A stretch of 48,795 bases of DNA from CAYXGE01 sp964464435 (GTDB taxonomy: Bacteria > Pseudomonadota > Gammaproteobacteria > Burkholderiales > Methylophilaceae). Shown here piece after piece: positions 8,031 to 18,060 of the stretch. The position numbers and the translations under genes are program-made. Every line of letters begins with the position of its first letter. Within the stretch, counting starts at the first letter, position 1. Location of the stretch: assembly GCA_964464435.1 (NCBI GenBank), contig CAYXGE010000003.1, forward strand, positions 1 through 48,795, written 5' to 3'. The notes under the pieces were generated by a model. The model was not told where the DNA came from. It saw nothing but the letters and a program-made list of their open reading frames with translations, and did no database searches.

Positions 8031-9032
8031 ATGCAACACAATAAAATCCAAGTAATCATGATGCTATGTGCGACACTGTTCATAACAGCATGTGGTGAAA
8101 AAAAAGAATCTGCGCCAGTAAAAACTGAGTCCCAAGTTGTTGCAAAGGTTAATGGTGATGAAATTTTAATTCATCAAGTCAATTTTCAGTTAGGGCGCAT
8201 GGGGCCACTGAATGAAGCGCAAGGCAAAGAAGCAGCAAAACAAATCATACAAAAGTTGGTTGAACAGCAACTTTTAAAAAGACAAGCGATTGAAGCAAAG
8301 CTAGATCGTAACCCGAATGTCTTGTTGGCGATTGAGTCTGCAAAAGATGCCATATTATCTCAAGCGTATCTTGAGCAATTACTACAGAAAACTAATAAAC
8401 CAAGTGCCTCTGAAATTGATACTTTTTATAGTTCACATCCAGAGTTATTTTCTGATAGACGAGTATTTCGTTTACAAGAGATTGTGATTGACGTAAATAA
8501 AGAAAAATTTGCTGAGGTTGAAGCAAGTTTAAAAGCGATTAAGGGTATTAACAATATAGCAACTTGGCTAAAGGACAATAATTATGTGTTTTCAGTCAAT
8601 AGCAATGTGAAGCCAGCTGAACAATTACCATTAGAGTTACTGAAAAAACTACAACCACTTAAACCAGATGATTTTATCCTTGTGCCTACAAATAAATCGC
8701 TGAATTTAGTGCATATTGCAGCTACCCAATCTGTGCCAGTTACCAAAGAAAAGGCTGCGCCACTTATTGAACAATATTTCATGAATCAAAATAAAGCCGC
8801 TCTTGCTAAATCTGAAATGAAGAAACTATACGAGGCAGCCAATATAGAATTTATGGGTGCTTTCTCTGATATGAAAAAGCAAGATTTGTCAGTCCAACCC
8901 AAAAAGACTGAAGAAACAGCAGTCGCTGAAACAGCACCATCAACTGCAGAAGTTAATAAAGAAAAATCTGCCCCAACAAATAAAGAAAATATAGATTCTT
9001 CAGGTTTGGAAAAAGGTTTATCAGGCCTTTAA
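8031..9032 (+). CDS. epsD: EpsD-type lipoprotein, peptidyl-prolyl isomerase-like
   Basis: I choose ATG 8031 over the in-frame ATG at 8019 because GAGAA lies just before it and the product then starts directly with a lipoprotein signal. About 333 residues: signal MQHNKIQVIMML...ITAC with lipobox Cys near residue 21, then a SurA/PpiC-like chaperone region (VAKVNGDEILIHQVNFQLGRMG; helical segment to about 130; parvulin-like core about 130-245). A Lys/Glu/Ser/Thr-rich low-complexity tail follows. EpsD proteins are encoded first in exosortase-B EPS operons and probably assist folding of envelope components. The isomerase active site is not clearly recognisable. Confidence 0.85.
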   Translation: MQHNKIQVIMMLCATLFITACGEKKESAPVKTESQVVAKVNGDEILIHQVNFQLGRMGPLNEAQGKEAAKQIIQKLVEQQLLKRQAIEAKLDRNPNVLLAIESAKDAILSQAYLEQLLQKTNKPSASEIDTFYSSHPELFSDRRVFRLQEIVIDVNKEKFAEVEASLKAIKGINNIATWLKDNNYVFSVNSNVKPAEQLPLELLKKLQPLKPDDFILVPTNKSLNLVHIAATQSVPVTKEKAAPLIEQYFMNQNKAALAKSEMKKLYEAANIEFMGAFSDMKKQDLSVQPKKTEETAVAETAPSTAEVNKEKSAPTNKENIDSSGLEKGLSGL

Positions 9033-9072
9033 TCGTAAATAATTTCATAAAATAAAATAGGAAAGATTGTTT

Positions 9073-10146
9073 ATGTTTAGAGTATTTTTTCTACTGTTAG
9101 CATTGCTATTCAGTGCATTGAGTTATGGTGCAGATCAGCCTAAAAGTTTAGCCAAAGGGGAAGGTTTTCAAAGTAGAGACTATATTTTAGGGCCTGGAGA
9201 TACAGTTAGAATCTCGGTATATGGTAGTCCAGACATGCTCACTGAAGCTAGGCTGTCTGCGGCAGGCACCATGACATTTCCACTTATTGGCGAAATTAAG
9301 CTCGGCGGCATTACCCCAACTGCAAGTGAAAGGAAAATTTCTGACTTGCTGGAAAAAGGCGGTTTTTTAAAAAAAGCGCAAGTCAATCTACTGGTAGTTC
9401 AATTTCAAAGTCATGTTGTTTCGGTACTTGGCGATGTATATAAGCCTGGTAAATATGCGCTAGACAGACCTAGTCAATTGTCTGACGTATTGGCATTAGC
9501 AGGTGGCGTGACACCAAATGGTTCAGATATTGTCACGCTCATTCGTACTGAAGATGGAAATTCAAATAGGTACACTTACGACTTAAGAACACTGATGTTG
9601 AGTGCTGATGCAAACAGTAATCCAAAAGTAATGGCGGAAGATATTATCTTTGTTAATGCGCGTGAAGTTTCCGTGCTTGGCCAAGTAAATAGACCAGGAA
9701 AATACTCAGTGGTAAGTGGGGTTCGAAATGTGACCGATTTCCTGTCACAAGCTGGTGGTATTGCAGTCAATGGGTCGGACAAAATTATTGTCATTACCAA
9801 TAGAAATGGTAAGAGTGAAAAACTTGAAATTGATATTGATCAGCTCTACAGAAGTGGCAATTCATCAGCCAATATTGAACTTAGTAATGGCGACTCAATT
9901 TATGTGCCAAGAGCACCTGTGTTTTATATCTATGGCGAAGTGCAAAGGCCAGGTGCATTTAGATTAGAAAAAGATTTAAACCTTGCCCAAGCTATTTCTT
10001 TAGGTGGGGGTATATCTCCACGCGGTACAGAGCGGGGTATCAAAATTAAGCGTCAAATCAAAGGACAAATGAAGACGATTGATGCAGAACAAAGTGAATT
10101 AATTCAAGCGGATGATGTTGTTTACGTAAGCGAAAGCTTATTTTAA
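9073..10146 (+). CDS. epsE: EpsE-type polysaccharide export protein (Wza-like)
   Basis: ATG 9073 is preceded by GGAAAG at 7-base spacing and is preferred over the in-frame TTG at 9067. About 357 residues: signal peptide (MFRVFFLLLALLFSALSYGA), a polysaccharide export domain (about 35-115, YILGPGDTVRISVYG) and three SLBB domains (VSVLGDVYKPGKY, VSVLGQVNRPGKY, FYIYGEVQRPGAF). This is the periplasmic and outer-membrane export channel for the exopolysaccharide, working with the EpsF co-polymerase. No lipobox cysteine is visible, unlike classic Wza. Confidence 0.92.
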   Translation: MFRVFFLLLALLFSALSYGADQPKSLAKGEGFQSRDYILGPGDTVRISVYGSPDMLTEARLSAAGTMTFPLIGEIKLGGITPTASERKISDLLEKGGFLKKAQVNLLVVQFQSHVVSVLGDVYKPGKYALDRPSQLSDVLALAGGVTPNGSDIVTLIRTEDGNSNRYTYDLRTLMLSADANSNPKVMAEDIIFVNAREVSVLGQVNRPGKYSVVSGVRNVTDFLSQAGGIAVNGSDKIIVITNRNGKSEKLEIDIDQLYRSGNSSANIELSNGDSIYVPRAPVFYIYGEVQRPGAFRLEKDLNLAQAISLGGGISPRGTERGIKIKRQIKGQMKTIDAEQSELIQADDVVYVSESLF

Positions 10147-10170
10147 ATATTGGATAAGCGATAAATTACT

Positions 10171-11598
10171 ATGAGTTTTGCACAAATTTTAGCCATACTA
10201 AAAGCACGTTATAAGATTCTTGCTTGGGTCTTTTTTCTAACCGTTTTTACAACAACGGTGATTAGTCTTATTTTGCCTAAGACCTATAAGGCAACTACTT
10301 CTGTAGTGATTAATTCCAAAGGAACTGATCCAGTTACTGGGTTTATCGTGCCACCCGCGATGATGGCAGGCTATATGGCAACACAATTGGATATTATTCA
10401 AAGCCGAAATGTGGCTATAAAAGTGGTCGAAAAATTGGGTATTACCAATAGCCCAGTAGCAAAACAACAGTTTGAAAAAGCCACAGATGGTGAAGGTAAT
10501 ATTGTTGATTGGTATGCAGATCAGTTTTTGCAAAATCTTGAGGTAATTCCGTCTCGTGACAGTAATGTGATTGAAATTACATATCAAGGTGCAGATCCAA
10601 AGTTTGCAGCAACTCTGGCTAATGCTTTTGCTGAGGCTTATATCAATACCAATCTACAGCTAAAAGTTGAACCTGCAAAGCAAGCCGCACTTTGGTATGA
10701 CCAAGAAATACGTGGTTTAAGACAAAATGTAGAAATCGCACAAGAAAAGTTATCTGCTTTTCAAAAAGAACACGGTATCGCTTCTTCAGATGATAGATTA
10801 GATATTGAAACGGCAAGATTGAATGAGTTGTCCAATCAATTAGTTGCGGCTCAAGCGCAAACCTATAATAACTCATCAAAACATAGTCAACTTAAACGAG
10901 GAGCACAGGCTGAGGCACCTGAAGTGTTAGCGAATCCACTCATTCAAGGGTTGAAGTCGCAATTAGCGCAGGCTCAAGCCAGGTTAACCGATTTATCACA
11001 AAGACTTGGTACAAATCATCCACAATATCAAGCAGCAGAGCAAGATGTTGCAAACTTAACAAAATTAATTGCATCAGAAAGTAATAAAACCAGCAATAGC
11101 TTAGGGCAAGCCACTAAAGTGGCACAGCAAACAGAGGCTGAAATTAGAGCGTCTCTCGCAGCACAAAAAGAATATGTGCTTAAATTCAAATCACAACGAG
11201 ACCAAATGGCAGTGTTATTACGAGAAGTTGAAAGTGCACAACGTATTTACGACAATGCATTACAACGTTTTGGTCAAACCAATATGGAAAGTAAAACAGT
11301 TCAAACAGAGGTTTCAGTGCTAAATCCAGCTGTTCCTCCACTCAAACACGCAAGCCCGAAGATTCTTATTAATATATTTCTTTCGATAATTTTAGGAGCA
11401 TTGTTATCGGTTGGCATAGCAATTGTAGCTGAAGCACTTGATAGAAGAATCAGAACGGCTGAAGATTTGGTTCAAATGTTAGATTTACCTGTATTGGCAG
11501 ACATTAACCACAGTGTCAAAAAGTCTATAGATTTTAAATCTGTTGTAGGGAAACTGTTAACTAAACTTAGACCTAAAAAACGTGGCTATTCATTTTAA
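10171..11598 (+). CDS. epsF: EpsF-type chain-length determinant (Wzz/PCP-2a-like)
   Basis: This 475-residue inner-membrane protein has an N-terminal helix (about 15-37), a Wzz domain (KTYKATTSVVINSKGTDPVTG) and a large periplasmic coiled-coil region (about 170-380). A proline-bearing segment (LNPAVPPLKHASPK) precedes the second helix (about 398-422), and a short cytoplasmic tail reads EALDRRIRTAEDLVQML. It controls chain length and couples polymerisation to the EpsE export channel. The kinase-like domain is in a separate gene (EpsG), 21 bases downstream. Confidence 0.9.
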   Translation: MSFAQILAILKARYKILAWVFFLTVFTTTVISLILPKTYKATTSVVINSKGTDPVTGFIVPPAMMAGYMATQLDIIQSRNVAIKVVEKLGITNSPVAKQQFEKATDGEGNIVDWYADQFLQNLEVIPSRDSNVIEITYQGADPKFAATLANAFAEAYINTNLQLKVEPAKQAALWYDQEIRGLRQNVEIAQEKLSAFQKEHGIASSDDRLDIETARLNELSNQLVAAQAQTYNNSSKHSQLKRGAQAEAPEVLANPLIQGLKSQLAQAQARLTDLSQRLGTNHPQYQAAEQDVANLTKLIASESNKTSNSLGQATKVAQQTEAEIRASLAAQKEYVLKFKSQRDQMAVLLREVESAQRIYDNALQRFGQTNMESKTVQTEVSVLNPAVPPLKHASPKILINIFLSIILGALLSVGIAIVAEALDRRIRTAEDLVQMLDLPVLADINHSVKKSIDFKSVVGKLLTKLRPKKRGYSF

Positions 11599-11619
11599 TT
11601 TAAATAAAGATAGAGATTA

Positions 11620-12498
11620 ATGGACGCTCCAAATAACAACAATCAAATGCCTATTACAGTCGCTGCGGATGACCATGTAAGGATTGGTGATGCACTCATT
11701 GCTCATGCAAAATTGTCTGAAAAGGATATAGAACGCATTTTAGAATTACAGAAATCTAAAAAAATGTTGTTCGGCGATGCGGCAATCGCTCTTGGTTTAA
11801 TTAAAGAGGCAGATCTAAAAAAAGCGTTATCAAAGCAATTTAATTACCCTTACCTTGATGAAAGTAGTCAGCAATTCAGTAAATTACTGGTAGCAGCAAA
11901 TAAGCCTTTTAGCGAAGAAGTAGAAGAACTAAGAAGATTAAGAAGTCAGCTACTAATTTCATGGTTTGAGTTAGGGAATAAAACTTTGGCGGTTACTTCA
12001 TCAAATGAAGATGACGGCGCAAGTCGCTTGGTTGCAAATTTGGCTATTGTATTTTCACAACTCAATAAAAAAACCTTACTAATTGATGCAAATCTAAGAA
12101 AACCCATTCAAAACAAACTATTTAATGTTGATACAAAGCTTGGCTTATCTAATATTTTAGCGAATAAGCAAGGTAGCTATCAGTTAACTAGACAGGCTAA
12201 CTTTCCAAATTTAACTGTACTCACAGCAGGAACAGAGGTGCCTAACCCTCAAGAATTGCTTACACAAGATGCTTTGGGTGAAATTATTGTGAATTTGGAG
12301 CAGGTTTATGATGTCATCTTATTAGATACTTCTCCAATCAATTTGGGTTCAGATGCATTAAGCGTTGTTTCAAAAGCTAAAGCGGCCATCATTGTGACAA
12401 GAAAAAATCAATCGCTAGCTGAAGAAGTGCAATATTTACATAAACAACTCAAGTTAACAGGTGCCAAGCTTATTGGTAGTGTTATTCAGGAGTTTTAA
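11620..12498 (+). CDS. epsG: EpsG-type tyrosine-kinase-like ATPase with degenerate P-loop
   Basis: A 292-residue cytoplasmic protein. An N-terminal MshEN/GspE-N-like helical domain (about 18-85, RIGDALIAHAKLSEKDIERIL) precedes a BY-kinase-like P-loop ATPase domain (about 105-290). Walker A' reads LLIDANLRKP and Walker B reads VILLDTSP. The P-loop position is SSNEDDGASRLVANLA, where the family has a G-E-G-[KR]-S core. The Lys/Arg is replaced by Ala, and the second Asp of the DxD in Walker A' is Asn. No C-terminal tyrosine cluster is present. It may be a catalytically weak partner of EpsF. Confidence 0.85.
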   Translation: MDAPNNNNQMPITVAADDHVRIGDALIAHAKLSEKDIERILELQKSKKMLFGDAAIALGLIKEADLKKALSKQFNYPYLDESSQQFSKLLVAANKPFSEEVEELRRLRSQLLISWFELGNKTLAVTSSNEDDGASRLVANLAIVFSQLNKKTLLIDANLRKPIQNKLFNVDTKLGLSNILANKQGSYQLTRQANFPNLTVLTAGTEVPNPQELLTQDALGEIIVNLEQVYDVILLDTSPINLGSDALSVVSKAKAAIIVTRKNQSLAEEVQYLHKQLKLTGAKLIGSVIQEF

Positions 12499-13404
12499 TT
12501 GAGTCATCAAGCTTCTTTAGCACCTAATTCTTCCAATCTATTGATAAATCATTTTTTTAAGTGGTTACCAATTATCTGCGGTATTTTGTTGCTATATGTG
12601 CCAACGATTCAGTTTCTTTCAGACTACCTATGGAATACCGAAGAACAGGCGCATGGGCCAATTATTCTGTTGGTTGTAATTTATTTGTTTTGGCAGAAAC
12701 GTAGTGTTTTTCTAGAAAATACAGTTGATCAAAAACCTTTAGCAGGTTCTTTGTTATTAGGTCTTGGATTAATTGTTTATGCAATAGGGCGCTCGCAAGA
12801 AATTCTGCTTTTAGAAATTGGTTCGCTCGTGCCTGTGCTATCTGGTGTTGTGCTCATCACGCTTGGCTATCGAAGTTTGAATCAACTGTGGTTTGCAATA
12901 TTTTTCACAATATTCATGATTCCGATTCCTAGTGTCATTGTTGACTTTTTAACCAATCCTTTAAAACAATACATTTCTATATTTGCTGAGCAAATATTAT
13001 ATGAATTTGGATATCCAATTGCTCGAAGTGGCGTCACTATTTCAATTGGCTCATATCAACTCCTAGTCGCTAATGCATGTTCAGGTTTGCATTCCATGTT
13101 TTCATTATCCGCACTAGGTTTTTTATATTTATACCTAATGCAGTACCAAAACCTAAAAAGAAATGCGGTAATTATTCTAAGTATTTTACCTATTGCATTT
13201 TTAGCAAATTTATTGAGAGTCATGACCTTAATATTAGTGACATATTATTATGGCGATGAAGTAGGGCAAGGCTTTGTGCATAAGTTTGCTGGGATGCTAC
13301 TTTTTTTGACGTCATTAATTTTTCTTTTTGTATTTGATAGTATTTTAGGACGATTTTCTTTCTTTAAAGATCATGAATCTTTGCAACAAGGTAGGGCTAA
13401 ATAA
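12499..13404 (+). CDS. xrtB: Exosortase B
   Basis: TTG at 12499 directly follows the epsG stop and has AGGAG six bases upstream, so I accept it as the start. This 301-residue protein has about eight membrane helices. It carries the exosortase catalytic triad: Cys in NACSGLHSMFSLSALG, Arg in LANLLRVMTL and His in QGFVHKFAGM. Exosortases cleave PEP-CTERM sorting signals and probably transfer the protein to an envelope acceptor. The association with EpsD-G and EpsI marks the B subtype. Its stop overlaps epsI in TAATG. No PEP-CTERM protein is visible in the window. Confidence 0.95.
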   Translation: MSHQASLAPNSSNLLINHFFKWLPIICGILLLYVPTIQFLSDYLWNTEEQAHGPIILLVVIYLFWQKRSVFLENTVDQKPLAGSLLLGLGLIVYAIGRSQEILLLEIGSLVPVLSGVVLITLGYRSLNQLWFAIFFTIFMIPIPSVIVDFLTNPLKQYISIFAEQILYEFGYPIARSGVTISIGSYQLLVANACSGLHSMFSLSALGFLYLYLMQYQNLKRNAVIILSILPIAFLANLLRVMTLILVTYYYGDEVGQGFVHKFAGMLLFLTSLIFLFVFDSILGRFSFFKDHESLQQGRAK

Positions 13405-14096
13405 TGAAAAAAAATATAGCGCTACCACATCTACTGATTGGCATTGCCATGTTTTTTGCTGCATGGTTGTCGATGGCAATCAAACCAACCATTATTCTTG
13501 CCGACCAACTCGAAAAATTTGAATTAGAACAAGTTATCCCCAAGCAATTTCATGGTTGGAAATTAGAAGAAATGACTTCTCATTTGGTCAATCCCGAGGA
13601 GCAGGCATCAATTAATCAAATTTACTCACAAACATTATCGCGTAGCTATATTAATAAAGAAGGCGAACGCGTCATGCTATCTATTGCTTATGGAAAAGAT
13701 CAAAGGGATAGTGTGGGTGTGCATTTGCCTGAGGGTTGTTATGGGGGGCAGGGGTTTTCGGTACATGACACCAACAAAACTAAATTACAAACTCAATTTG
13801 GACAAATTCCAGTTTCAACATTAATTGCTTCTAGACCAGGTAGAGTTGAACCAATTACGTATTGGCTAACAGTTGGTGAAAAAGCTGTATATGGCGGTTG
13901 GGATATGAAAAAGCTAAAACTAAACTATGCTTTTAAAGGGATGATTCCAGATGGTCTTTTGGTACGTGTTTCTAGTATTAACGAAAATGTAGCAGATGCA
14001 TTCTCACTCCAACTACGTTTTACCAATGATTTATTATCTTCTCTAACCCCAAGTCAGCGCTTGCGTCTGATGGGCGCTAGCTCAGAGTCTATTTGA
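13404..14096 (+). CDS. epsI: EpsI-type exosortase-associated protein
   Basis: This 230-residue protein starts in the TAATG overlap with xrtB. It has an N-terminal membrane anchor (about 8-25) and then a periplasmic domain with the family hallmark HLPEGCYGGQGFSV (about 110-125, conserved Cys) and an aromatic-rich C-terminal half (ITYWLTVGEKAVYGGWDMKKLKL). EpsI proteins are nearly always next to or fused with exosortases. Their role in sorting or glycan attachment is not established. The call is strong from motif and position. Confidence 0.93.
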   Translation: MKKNIALPHLLIGIAMFFAAWLSMAIKPTIILADQLEKFELEQVIPKQFHGWKLEEMTSHLVNPEEQASINQIYSQTLSRSYINKEGERVMLSIAYGKDQRDSVGVHLPEGCYGGQGFSVHDTNKTKLQTQFGQIPVSTLIASRPGRVEPITYWLTVGEKAVYGGWDMKKLKLNYAFKGMIPDGLLVRVSSINENVADAFSLQLRFTNDLLSSLTPSQRLRLMGASSESI

Positions 14097-14126
14097 TTGT
14101 AGATTTTAAGAAATACTCACTCTTTC

Positions 14127-16924
14127 ATGATGAACTCGCCCTATTCTAAAGAAAGTGTTCGTCTAGGAATATTGCATTATTTGCTTGGTCGTGGGATGGC
14201 AGGTTTGGCAGGTTTTGCAACAGTCATATTACTTGTACGCTACATGGATGTGCAAAGCTATGCTGGATTTACAGCCTTAACTGGACTAATAGCCATGTCA
14301 GGCATATTTGCTGGATTAGGCTTAGAGCGAGCAATTTCTCGTTATGTTCCTGAAGCAAGATTAGAACGTAGTGCTGCAGAGTTAGGTAGATTCATTTGGC
14401 AAATATCGGTTATAAAATTGCTAGCAGCAATTCTGGTGTGTACCATTTTTTTTGTAGTCTGGAAACATATCATCAAGCTCTTTCCAGATGTGCATTTAGT
14501 TAACTTCCCCATATCTTTAGTATGTTTTGTCGTATCAGAAACACTATTCCAGCATTTCTCTTCCGTTCTTCAAGCTTTAGTTAAACAGAAAGCCTTAACA
14601 CGAATTTTGGTAGTGCAGTGGGGTGGACGTTTGCTCATGATTTTATTCATTGTCCTAAATTATGCAAGTATCAGTTTAGAGCATGCATTATGGGTAATGG
14701 CGATACCAGAAATGTTAGGCGTTTTTGTATTTATTGTTTTGCTGATAGTTGAAATTAATCGTTTAGAAAAATCTCAAATAGGCCAGCATCATTCACTAAT
14801 GAATACAAATAATGCATGGCCTAATTGGACGGAAATTTACAAAATGGCAGGCAATAATTATGGGTTTACATTGCTCGCGGCGCCACCGCAAGGCTATTTT
14901 ATGAAAATGCTGGCAGCAGCATTTTTACCTACACATATGGTAGCTGCTTATGGGTTTTTTATTAGTATTGCTGAACGTGCTAGACAATATATTCCTTTGC
15001 ATTTGCTCTATAACTTAATAGAACCTGTCATGATAGGGACATATCTACAGCAACGCGACTTTTCATTACTTAACAAACGTTGTCAACTCTTATATAAATC
15101 CAACTTGCTACTATTGATTCCTATGCTGGCATGGGTTGCAGCAGCAGGGGCTCTGATTATTGGCACCTTAACAGGGGGTAAATATCAGGAGTATGTTTGG
15201 TTGCTGATGGTGGTATTGCTTCAACTCACCATTGGTAGTCATGTGGTGTTGCTACAACTTATTTTAAATTCGGTAGGTTCTAGTCATTTGTTGGTCAGAG
15301 CTGGTTTTGTAGCTNNNNNNNNNNNNNNNNNNNNNNNNNNNNNNNNNNNNNNNNNNNNNNNNNNNNNNNNNNNNNNNNNNNNNNNNNNNNNNNNNNNNNN
15401 NNNNNNNNNNNNNNTATTTTAAATTCGGTAGGTTCTAGTCATTTGTTGGTCAGAGCTGGTTTTGTAGCTCTAATTGGAATGGCGGTTTTTCTTTCAATCA
15501 GCATGTTTGTTAATGTGCAACTTTTAGTTATTGCCCCAATTGTATTTTCATTAATATGCAATACATACATTATCAAAGCACTGAATAAAATCAATTACCC
15601 CTACAAAGTGTTATGGTCATTATATTGTGGAATCGCAGTTGCTGGAGCACTGGCATTTGCTGTCACTTGGTTAGCAAAAATAAGTTTTTTATCTGGCAGT
15701 GAAAATGCATTTTTAATTTCAGTGATATCGGCATTAATTATATTTATTATTTACGTTATAGGTTTGTATGTACTTAAAGCCATTCGTGAAGATGAAATCA
15801 AACTAGTGGCTTCGATATTAAAAAAGAAACCAGTTGAAACGCAGGCAAATAAAAATATTGAAAATGCCCAAGCGCTTTCCCTTATTTCAGAATTGCAGCG
15901 TCAAGCTAAATCAATTTTAGACCAAGTTATTCCAGATGATGCGCATATTATTTTATTAGATTATCCAAATAACACGAATGTAGGCGATAGCTTGATTTGG
16001 CTGGGTGAAATTGCCTACCTGCAAAGTAGAAATTTAATACCAGCCTATGTTTGTGATGTTAAAAACTATGATGCAAAGATTTTAAGAAATATCATTCATT
16101 CAAAAAGTGTCATCTTAATGCATGGGGGAGGCAACTTTGGCACAGTTTGGACAGAAATTCATAACTTTCGCCTGCAGGTGCTTAGTGATTTTCCGCATAT
16201 ACCGATTGTCCAGCTACCACAAACTTTGCATTTTGATGATGCGCTGAAAACAAAGGAAATGGCTGAAGTCATCGAAAAGCAAGGAAATTTTACTTTACTT
16301 GCGCGTAGCAAACCAAGTTATGAGTTTGCACGAGGTCACTTTTCAGCTAAGACTCATTTATGCCCTGACATGGCATTTTTTATTGGTGCTATTGAGAATC
16401 ATAACAAACCAGTAGTTGATCGATTTGTTCTGGCGAGAACAGACCATGAGTCCTCAAATACTTTTTTAGAACAAGTTAAGGGCATGAGTCACCAACAATC
16501 TTTAGATATCGCAGATTGGCTAACACCGTCATGGCAAGAACGTTTTTTACATCGTATTGAAATTCATTCACGATGGATAAGAGCCTTTATAGATAAACAT
16601 AATATTTGGTTGTTTTATTTATGGAACCTACTTTCACGTTATAGATTAAAGCGGGGAGTAGGTTTGCTGGCAAGAGGGCATATTGTAATTACTGATCGAT
16701 TGCATGCGCATATCCTAAGTGTCCTATTAAATATACCTCATGTCATTGTAGATAATAACTATGGGAAAATTGGTAATTTCCATAGAACTTGGACTAGCAA
16801 TCATGTGAAGACCAAGTTTATATCTGATATTCGTCATTTAGACATTGCAATTATTGAACTGGAATCGATGTTGCAGGAGTTGTATCGCAACGTGACAAAT
16901 AATGATGACACCAGTAAATCTTAA
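14127..16924 (+). CDS. Polysaccharide flippase fused to a pyruvyl transferase (interrupted by a false gap)
   Basis: The window shows two open frames around a 100-N run, but 55 bases are repeated exactly on both sides (15260-15314 and 15415-15469). Joining at the overlap puts both in the same frame and gives one protein of about 880 residues. Residues 1 to about 500 are a Wzx/MATE-like flippase with about 12-14 helices. A linker (KKPVETQANKNIENAQA) leads to a polysaccharide pyruvyl transferase domain (about 535-870, with LLDYPNNTNVGDSLIW, HGGGNFGTVW and DRLHAHILS). The product could couple flipping with ketal-pyruvate decoration. It overlaps the next glycosyltransferase by 23 bases. Confidence 0.8.
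15260..15314 (+). repeat. 55-base sequence duplicated across the scaffold gap (copy 1)
   Basis: This stretch begins TATTTTAAATTCGG, ends TTTTGTAGCT and recurs unchanged at 15415-15469. It abuts the N-run on its left side and the second copy abuts it on the right. That is what contig ends sharing an assembler k-mer look like, so it is an artefact rather than a biological repeat. Confidence 0.95.
15315..15414. other. Scaffold gap of 100 N (probably no missing sequence)
   Basis: Exactly 100 Ns. The flanking contig ends overlap by 55 bases, so the real distance is negative and the true join removes 155 positions of the window. Confidence 0.95.
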
Positions 16925-18056
16925 ACATTGTGTGGTTGTGACATGCTTTGACCCGGTTCAGCCAGGTTTCTTAGACTTTTCATATCGACTAAAAGCACTA
17001 GCAAAGCAATATCAGCTAACTGTGATTAGCCAAGTCACCGTTACTCAAGCAGAGTTGTTGATAAAAGAGGCCAATTATGTGGTCATTCCAATTTTGAACG
17101 GAAAAATTGGCTGGATTAAATACATTTGGCAATGTGCTAGATATATTAAAAAGCAAAAGCCAGATGTTGTCATGTTATTGCATTCAGCATTGTCGCCAAT
17201 GTCGTTTATTGTTGGCAATGTACCAACATGCTTATATTGGAATGAGCATCCTACAAATTTAATGCGATATTCCAATCTATATTCACCACTGAATAATTTA
17301 TTGACTTATCTATCTCATCAACTCATTTATCTTGGTGCTCGTACTGCAACATGTGTGATGCCAATTGGTGAAGATCACCGGGATGATTTATTAGCTCACA
17401 GAATTAACCCAAATAATTTAGAGATGATTTACATGGGTGTAAGCGATTCATTTTTTATTGAGCGAGAGATAAACAAGCCACTAAAAAATTTTAGTCCAAT
17501 TCAACTGATCTATATTGGAACAGTGAGTGAAATTCGAGGTCGCGACGTTATGCTTGAGGCTATGATGTTAATAGCACAACGACGGGTCGCCGCACATTTA
17601 ACAATCGTAGGCGCCTGTGAAGAACAACTAAAATACTGCAAGCAACGCATCAATGATTTGGGGTTGCAAAATTATGTCAGTATTTTTGGCCGCGTCTCAG
17701 GTGAGTATGTTCCAACATATTTAATGCAAGCAGATATAGGCATCTGCTTATGGGAGAAAAATCCATGGTGCGAGTTTAATCCTCCTACAAAGTTATTTGA
17801 ATACTTAGCTGCAGGTTTGCCTGTGCTTGCAAGCAATATTAGAACGCATACACGTTACATTCAAGATTGGAAAAATGGTCTAATATTTGACTATAACAGT
17901 GCGTCACTTGCGCAAGTCATTGAAAGTTTAAACACTTATCAAAAAAGAATACCAGCTTTAAAAGTACAAGCAAAAAATGATGGTAAGCAGTTTGCCTGGT
18001 CGTTAATTGAGCCAGTTTTCTTAGCCAAGTTTAATCAAATTTTACGTGATTCATAA
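16902..18056 (+). CDS. Glycosyltransferase, family 4-like
   Basis: This 384-residue GT-B fold protein has an N-terminal acceptor domain (about 10-175) and a C-terminal nucleotide-sugar domain (about 195-380). The latter contains IQLIYIGTVSEIRGRDVMLEA, VSIFGRVSGEYVPTY and the EX7E-like motif KLFEYLAAGLPVLASN. It probably adds one sugar of the repeat unit on the cytoplasmic face. Sugar specificity cannot be read from sequence. It begins inside the 3' end of the flippase/pyruvyl-transferase gene, so the two are translationally coupled. Confidence 0.88.
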   Translation: MMTPVNLKHCVVVTCFDPVQPGFLDFSYRLKALAKQYQLTVISQVTVTQAELLIKEANYVVIPILNGKIGWIKYIWQCARYIKKQKPDVVMLLHSALSPMSFIVGNVPTCLYWNEHPTNLMRYSNLYSPLNNLLTYLSHQLIYLGARTATCVMPIGEDHRDDLLAHRINPNNLEMIYMGVSDSFFIEREINKPLKNFSPIQLIYIGTVSEIRGRDVMLEAMMLIAQRRVAAHLTIVGACEEQLKYCKQRINDLGLQNYVSIFGRVSGEYVPTYLMQADIGICLWEKNPWCEFNPPTKLFEYLAAGLPVLASNIRTHTRYIQDWKNGLIFDYNSASLAQVIESLNTYQKRIPALKVQAKNDGKQFAWSLIEPVFLAKFNQILRDS

Positions 18057-18060
18057 AGTA

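Noticed and set aside
15443..16924. Separate pyruvyl-transferase gene starting after the gap
   Set aside because: Its apparent TTG start lies inside the 55-base duplicated contig end and the N-terminus is the last part of a flippase; it is one gene with the upstream frame.
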